Source of the DNA: Alistipes sp.
Lineage (GTDB): Bacteria; Bacteroidota; Bacteroidia; Bacteroidales; Rikenellaceae
Assembly: GCA_017384185.1 (NCBI GenBank)
Contig: JAFNUH010000185.1
Span: forward strand, 1-10,480
Reading direction: 5' to 3'
DNA length: 10,480 nt
Shown: positions 6,747 through 10,480 of the stretch, in pieces
Layout of the letters: every line of letters begins with the position of its first letter
Position numbering within the stretch: the first letter of the stretch is position 1
Notes under the pieces: model-generated
The model's input: only the letters and a program-made list of their open reading frames with translations
The model's database searches: none
Told to the model about the DNA's origin: nothing
Program-made: the position numbers and the translations under genes

Positions 6747-8366
6747 CTATTTGCCGTATGCAGCAGCAAGATAGCGCCGATATAACACATTATATATAGC
6801 GTGACGCTCCTCATTGGGGATATACTCGCCATCAAAACCCGACGACATTGCATCCTGCGCCTGCTCTACGGTGGGATATACACCAGCTGCTACGGCAGCA
6901 TTCATTGCCGAGCCGAGAGCACACGCCTGCGTACTACGCACAACACGAATCGGAACACCAATCACATCTGCCATAGTCTGCATAACGAAACGAGACTTCT
7001 TTGATATTCCACCGACTGCCAGAATTGTATCAATTCGCAAGCCTTCATCGGCAAGACGCTCGTTGATTGCTCGTGAGCCAAATGCCGTAGCCTCCACCAG
7101 TGCCTTGAAAATCTCAGAAGCAGATGTAGCCAACGTCAAGTTCATCAACTGTCCTGTTGCCAGAGGGTCATCATCGGGCGAGCGGCGGCCATTAAACCAA
7201 TCTACAGCAATCATATCATCCGCAGTTACGGGAATCTGCTCAGCCTGACGTGTCAGCTCGCCGAGAATCTTATCCTCCAAATCGGGCACATCAGCCACAA
7301 ATTTTAGGCTCCAGCCGAGCAGTCGTTTATACCACGCATAAATATCGCCAAATGCCGCTTGTCCAGCCTCGAAACCTACCCTGCCAGGCAAAACAGAGCC
7401 ATCAACCTGACCGCAAATTCCTCGCACGGTGTGCTCACCGATAACGTCATACGCCGCCGTTGTAATATCGCAGGTAGATGTTCCCATAACCTTGACCAAC
7501 ACATTGTCTCGCACGCCTGCACCAACAGCTCCCACGTGACAGTCGATAGCTCCAACACCTACAGCAATGCCCTCCCTGAGTCCGAGATTCTCAGCCCACT
7601 CAGTGCAAAGTCTTCCTGCTGCTACATCGCTTGTAAAAGTATCTGTAAAGAGATGCCCCTCAAAAATATCGAGCAGCGGATCAACCTCCTGCCAGAATGC
7701 TCGCTCGGGCATACCACCCCACTCTGCGTGCCACATAGCCTTATGACCTGCCGCACAGCGACTACGAATTATCTTCTCAGGCGTTGTGTCGCCGGACAGA
7801 AGTGCGCTAATCCAATCGCAATGCTCCATCCACGAATATGCCTTCTCACGAAGCTCGGGCGCAACTCTCAGTGAGTGCAACATCTTTGCCCACACCCACT
7901 CGCAAGAGTGATTTCCGCCACCATATTTTGTATAGTCGGTATGCCAACGCTTTGCCACCTCGTTAATCTTATCCGATTCGGCAATAGCCGTATGGTCCTT
8001 CCAAAGAATAAACATTGCATCGGGATTTTCCGCATATTCGGGCAGCATAGCAAGCGGCGTGCCCTGCCTATCGGTCAAAACGGGCGTAGATGCCGTGCAG
8101 TCGAACGACAAACCAACGACACCATCTCTTACCGTCGAATCGCACTCTGCCAACGCTCCCCTTACAGCCTCTATAAGCGAATCAACATAGTCCTGCGGAT
8201 GCTGACGATACTGATTCAGCTTTGGGTTGCAATACATACCCTTGCTCCATCGCTTGTAAAGCGACACGCACGATGATATCTCCTCGCCATTATCCGTCGC
8301 CACGATTAACGCACGAACAGAGTCCGTACCGAAGTCTATTCCTATGACATATTTTCTCTGGTCCAT
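6747..8366 (-). CDS. araB: L-ribulokinase (FGGY carbohydrate kinase)
   Basis: This 539-residue cytosolic kinase phosphorylates L-ribulose with ATP to L-ribulose 5-phosphate, the second step of isomerase-route L-arabinose use. The length is close to known AraB (about 560). The actin-like N-terminal FGGY domain begins with the phosphate loop GIDFGTDSVRA (9-19). AraB-specific stretches are clear: TASTPVL (91-97), PEYAENPDAMFILWKDHT (109-126), EHCDWISALL and RSRCAAGHKAMWH. D275 in GAIDCHVG is the expected catalytic base. The C-terminal domain has MGTSTCD (294-300) and GGISKKSRF (452-460) for nucleotide binding. These features favour ribulokinase over xylulokinase or glycerol kinase. No araA, araD or arabinose transporter is in the window. 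The ATG at 8366 is preceded by A/T-rich sequence and a plausible promoter. pulA follows 75 bp downstream, probably as a separate unit with some readthrough. Confidence 0.94.
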   Translation of the reverse strand: MDQRKYVIGIDFGTDSVRALIVATDNGEEISSCVSLYKRWSKGMYCNPKLNQYRQHPQDYVDSLIEAVRGALAECDSTVRDGVVGLSFDCTASTPVLTDRQGTPLAMLPEYAENPDAMFILWKDHTAIAESDKINEVAKRWHTDYTKYGGGNHSCEWVWAKMLHSLRVAPELREKAYSWMEHCDWISALLSGDTTPEKIIRSRCAAGHKAMWHAEWGGMPERAFWQEVDPLLDIFEGHLFTDTFTSDVAAGRLCTEWAENLGLREGIAVGVGAIDCHVGAVGAGVRDNVLVKVMGTSTCDITTAAYDVIGEHTVRGICGQVDGSVLPGRVGFEAGQAAFGDIYAWYKRLLGWSLKFVADVPDLEDKILGELTRQAEQIPVTADDMIAVDWFNGRRSPDDDPLATGQLMNLTLATSASEIFKALVEATAFGSRAINERLADEGLRIDTILAVGGISKKSRFVMQTMADVIGVPIRVVRSTQACALGSAMNAAVAAGVYPTVEQAQDAMSSGFDGEYIPNEERHAIYNVLYRRYLAAAYGK

Positions 8367-8390
8367 TGTAGTAGTTATTGTTTCTTAACG

Positions 8391-8421
8391 TAAAGTTATA
8401 ATATTTTTCATAAAATAGCAA
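8391..8421 (-). promoter_or_regulatory. Possible promoter of araB
   Basis: On the minus strand TTG (8421-8419) and TAACTTTA (8398-8391, seven of eight matches to TAnnTTTG) are 20 bp apart. The start would fall near 8384, about 18 bases before the ATG. It faces away from the yihA promoter in a 134-bp divergent region. No arabinose-type operator is recognised. Confidence 0.45.
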
Positions 8422-8449
8422 CCCAACAGGCGGCTAACGGCGCAGGCAG

Positions 8450-8480
8450 TTTGCCATTTAGTTTTTTTTATGTACTTTTG
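8450..8480 (+). promoter_or_regulatory. Bacteroidota-type promoter for yihA/engB
   Basis: TTTG (8450-8453) and TACTTTTG (8473-8480, full match to TAnnTTTG) are 19 bp apart. The predicted start near 8487 leaves a leader of only about 14 bases before the ATG at 8501. Confidence 0.78.
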
Positions 8481-8500
8481 CAGAAATAAAATCATACTCA

Positions 8501-9088
8501 ATGCAGATTACAAAGGCCGATTTCAAATGTAGTTCCGAAAAGATTTCGCAGGTTCCCAAAGACGACTTGCGTGATGTGGCATTTATTGGTCGTAGTAACG
8601 TGGGTAAGTCGTCGCTCATAAATATGCTCACGGGGCGTAAGGGCTTGGCAAAGGTGTCGTCAACACCCGGAAAGACTCGCCTTATCAACCACTTCTGCAT
8701 AAACAACAATTGGTATTTGGTTGACCTGCCCGGATACGGCTACGCCCGTGTGTCGAAGAATATGCGTGGCGAGTTCTCGAAGATTATTCTCGACTATGTA
8801 CTCAAGTGCGAGAAGATGCACTTCCTGTTCGTGTTGGTTGACTCCCGCCTTGAGCCTCAGGCTATCGACCTTAAGTTTATTGAGATGCTGGGCGAGAATG
8901 GCGTTCCTTTTGGAATTATCTTTACCAAATGTGATAAACTCTCCGCCACACAGCGCAAAAAGAGCGTTGAGCGATACTGCAAAACGCTGAGCGAACAGTG
9001 GGAGGAGTTGCCGCCAATGTTCTGCTCTTCGAGCGAAAAGGGCACAGGACGTGAGGAGATACTCGATTTTATTGAGAATTGTTTATAA
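8501..9088 (+). CDS. yihA: Ribosome biogenesis GTPase YihA/YsxC/EngB
   Basis: A 195-residue TRAFAC-class GTPase, the usual length for the EngB family, which acts in the cytosol in late assembly of the 50S ribosomal subunit. All GTP-binding motifs are in order: G1 GRSNVGKS (30-37), the G2 region STPGKT (54-59), G3 DLPG (75-78) followed by the family-typical YGYARVSK, G4 TKCD (142-145), and a G5-like SSSEKGTG (176-183). The gene starts 21 bases after its -7 element. No Shine-Dalgarno is visible, and the bases before the ATG are A-rich. It stands alone with its own promoter, divergent from araB. The next gene, prs, begins 83 bp on with another promoter. Confidence 0.97.
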   Translation: MQITKADFKCSSEKISQVPKDDLRDVAFIGRSNVGKSSLINMLTGRKGLAKVSSTPGKTRLINHFCINNNWYLVDLPGYGYARVSKNMRGEFSKIILDYVLKCEKMHFLFVLVDSRLEPQAIDLKFIEMLGENGVPFGIIFTKCDKLSATQRKKSVERYCKTLSEQWEELPPMFCSSSEKGTGREEILDFIENCL

Positions 9089-9115
9089 CTATTTGAAAAA
9101 GTATTCTCCGAAAAG

Positions 9116-9146
9116 TGGCTTTTTAGAGCAGGATTGTATATATTTG
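9116..9146 (+). promoter_or_regulatory. Predicted promoter of prs
   Basis: TATATTTG at 9139-9146 is a full -7 match. TGG at 9116-9118, 20 bp upstream, is an imperfect -33. The start would be near 9153, about 19 bases before the prs ATG. Confidence 0.62.
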
Positions 9147-9171
9147 CACTATCAAAAAAACATTATAAAAA

Positions 9172-10113
9172 ATGGCTATTCATAAGATTAAATTTTTCGC
9201 AGGTCGTAATTCACGATACCTCGCAGAGAAAATCGTTGCCAGCTACGGCTCTACACTTGGTGATGTTGAGGTACTCCAGTTCAGCGATGGCGAGTTCCAG
9301 CCCTACTACAATGAGTCAATTCGTGGCTGCACAGTATTTATCATCCAGTCAACATTCCCCTCATCAGACAACTTGATGGAGCTTTTGATGATGATTGATG
9401 CAGCTCGTCGTGCTTCGGCTTACAAGGTTATTGCTGTTATGCCTTACTTCGGTTGGGCACGTCAGGACCGTAAGGACCGTCCCCGTGTACCCATCGGTGC
9501 TAAGTTGGTTGCAAACTTGTTGGTAGCAGCAGGTGCTGACCGTATTATGACTATGGACTTGCACGCCGACCAGATTCAGGGCTTCTTCGATGTTCCCGTT
9601 GATGCACTCTACGCAAGCGGTATCTTCGTTCCCTACATCAAGAACCTTAATATGGAGGATCTCTCAATCGCATCTCCTGATATGGGTGGCGCAAAGCGTG
9701 CTCACGCATATGCTAAGCACTTGCAGGCACCTATCATCATCTCTCACAAGGAGCGTGCTAAGGCAAACGTTGTTGGTAGTATGACTGCTATCGGCGATGT
9801 TGAGGGTCGCAACATCATCATCGTTGACGATATGATTGACACAGCAGGTACTATCTGTATGGCGGCTGATATGCTTATGGAGAAGGGCGCAAAGAGTGTT
9901 CGTGCCGTTATTACTCACCCCGTATTGTCGGGCGCTGCTTACGAGCGTATCAATGCAAGTAAGCTAGAGGAGGTTATCGTAACAGATACTATTCCTTTGA
10001 ATCAGGAGAAGGATTTGAGCAAGTTTACTGTCCTCTCAGTTGCTGATATCTTTGCCGAGGTTATCGAGCACGTTCACAACTACAAGGAGATTAGCTCATT
10101 GTTCTACAAATAG
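9172..10113 (+). CDS. prs: Ribose-phosphate pyrophosphokinase (PRPP synthetase)
   Basis: A 313-residue class I PRPP synthetase, the standard family length, which transfers pyrophosphate from ATP to ribose 5-phosphate. PRPP feeds purine, pyrimidine, NAD, histidine and tryptophan synthesis. Visible motifs are the N-terminal FFAGRNSRYLAEKI, the ATP-binding flexible loop PYFGWARQDRKDRP (91-104), the signature MDLHADQIQGFFD (128-140) with catalytic H131, the catalytic-loop region SHKERAKANV (191-200), and the PRPP-binding loop VDDMIDTAGT (218-227). The lysine of the catalytic loop is K193. The ATG at 9172 follows a run of A and is the only start that keeps the conserved N-terminus at its usual place. 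The TAG stop is followed by a shared terminator opposing queG. Confidence 0.97.
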   Translation: MAIHKIKFFAGRNSRYLAEKIVASYGSTLGDVEVLQFSDGEFQPYYNESIRGCTVFIIQSTFPSSDNLMELLMMIDAARRASAYKVIAVMPYFGWARQDRKDRPRVPIGAKLVANLLVAAGADRIMTMDLHADQIQGFFDVPVDALYASGIFVPYIKNLNMEDLSIASPDMGGAKRAHAYAKHLQAPIIISHKERAKANVVGSMTAIGDVEGRNIIIVDDMIDTAGTICMAADMLMEKGAKSVRAVITHPVLSGAAYERINASKLEEVIVTDTIPLNQEKDLSKFTVLSVADIFAEVIEHVHNYKEISSLFYK

Positions 10114-10133
10114 TAGAATCATAAATATAATTG

Positions 10134-10166
10134 AAAAGGTTGTCGAATTACTCGGCAACCTTTTTT
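10134..10166. terminator. Bidirectional terminator between prs and queG, overlapping the queG 3' end
   Basis: Bases 10134-10146 (AAAAGGTTGTCGA) pair with 10152-10164 (TCGGCAACCTTTT), a 13-bp stem with one T.G wobble and a 5-base loop, ending in six T (10161-10166). On the minus strand the stem ends in TTTTC. The queG stop codon (10148-10150) sits in the loop, so its last codons form one arm. Confidence 0.88.
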
Positions 10167-10480
10167 ATGTTCTGCTTAATACGCTCCAGCCCGCTTCTCT
10201 TTAGTGGCGTTGAGCCAAACCTCTCCGTGAACTCCTCATCGCTCATCGAGAGCCACTGCTCTGCTGAAATCTCCCGTGGGTCGAACAACGGATTAAAATT
10301 AGAGTTTCTGTGCAATGCGGCTCGCTTATTATAAGGACAGATATTTTGGCACTCATCGCAGCCAAATATCCAGCCGTGCAAATCTATATTCTTTTCATTC
10401 TCCGACTCTATCGTGCGGCACGAGATGCAAGCAGCCGTATTAATTGTCATCGGAGCCACTATCGCCCCCGTGGGACAGGC
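10148..10480 (-). CDS. queG: Epoxyqueuosine reductase QueG, C-terminal part (5' end beyond window edge)
   Basis: The minus-strand frame is open from the window edge to a TAA at 10150-10148, giving 110 C-terminal residues. QueG is a cobalamin and [4Fe-4S] enzyme that reduces epoxyqueuosine to queuosine at the wobble base of tRNAs with GUN anticodons. Visible features are ACPTGAIVAP at the edge (the last cysteine of the first cluster motif), CISCRTIE (the family usually has CISYxTIE), and the second ferredoxin-like motif CDECQNICPYN, followed by the helical tail with FGSTPLKRSGLERIKQN. A GTG at 10459 can be read as a start, but the conserved frame continues upstream through the CPTGAI motif, so it is internal. 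The substrate set includes tRNA-Asp(GTC), which is encoded at the other end of this window. Confidence 0.92.
   Translation of the reverse strand, partial: ACPTGAIVAPMTINTAACISCRTIESENEKNIDLHGWIFGCDECQNICPYNKRAALHRNSNFNPLFDPREISAEQWLSMSDEEFTERFGSTPLKRSGLERIKQNIKKVAE

Noticed and set aside
7359..7874. 171-codon open frame opposite araB
   Set aside because: It is antisense to conserved parts of araB, with no known motif and no promoter or start context of its own.
8427..8453. GC-rich patch in the araB-yihA divergent region, with CAGGC twice, 16 bp apart
   Set aside because: The repeat is only five bases and matches no operator I know. The patch ends in the yihA -33 element and may be chance composition.
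9111..9123. Possible yihA terminator (AAAAG-TGG-CTTTT)
   Set aside because: The stem is five mostly A-T pairs with a 3-base loop. It is too weak to call, and it overlaps the -33 region of the prs promoter.

Overview
The window looks like a chromosomal segment from the Bacteroidota, most likely a gut-type member of the Bacteroidales; an Alistipes/Rikenellaceae-like origin is my guess and is not proven. The case for Bacteroidota is that several intergenic regions carry the TAnnTTTG -7 element with a TTTG/TTG-like -33 element 19-20 bp upstream. Gene starts are preceded by A-rich sequence rather than Shine-Dalgarno motifs. The 4-alpha-glucanotransferase also has the long, double-CBM20 form common in this phylum.

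Layout, left to right. (1) The 3' end of an rsmD-like 16S rRNA methyltransferase gene, then an AT-rich inverted repeat, a tRNA-Asp(GTC) gene with its own promoter, and a strong terminator. (2) A plus-strand pair: malQ (GH77 4-alpha-glucanotransferase) and, 20 bp later, an SLC45-like MFS sugar transporter, ending at a bidirectional terminator. (3) A convergent minus-strand pair: araB (L-ribulokinase) upstream and a lipoprotein type I pullulanase gene downstream. They are separated by 75 bp holding an araB terminator nested with a pullulanase promoter. (4) A divergent promoter region and then two plus-strand housekeeping genes: yihA/engB (ribosome-assembly GTPase) and prs (PRPP synthetase), each with its own promoter. 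(5) A second bidirectional terminator, which the end of a convergent, partial queG gene (epoxyqueuosine reductase) runs into.

Function. MalQ, the MFS carrier and the pullulanase fit one alpha-glucan pathway. The envelope-anchored pullulanase debranches pullulan, starch or glycogen fragments, the MFS protein brings short malto-oligosaccharides across the inner membrane, and cytosolic MalQ disproportionates them. No SusC/SusD pair or regulator lies in the window. AraB feeds L-ribulose into the pentose phosphate pathway and has no arabinose partner gene here. The remaining genes serve RNA modification, ribosome assembly, translation and nucleotide precursor supply.

I find no mobile element, CRISPR array, toxin system or gene cluster of unknown function. 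The points of interest are regulatory: the nested terminator/promoter before pulA, the AT-rich inverted repeat before tRNA-Asp, and the two shared terminators. No stretch over 300 bases lacks an annotated feature.
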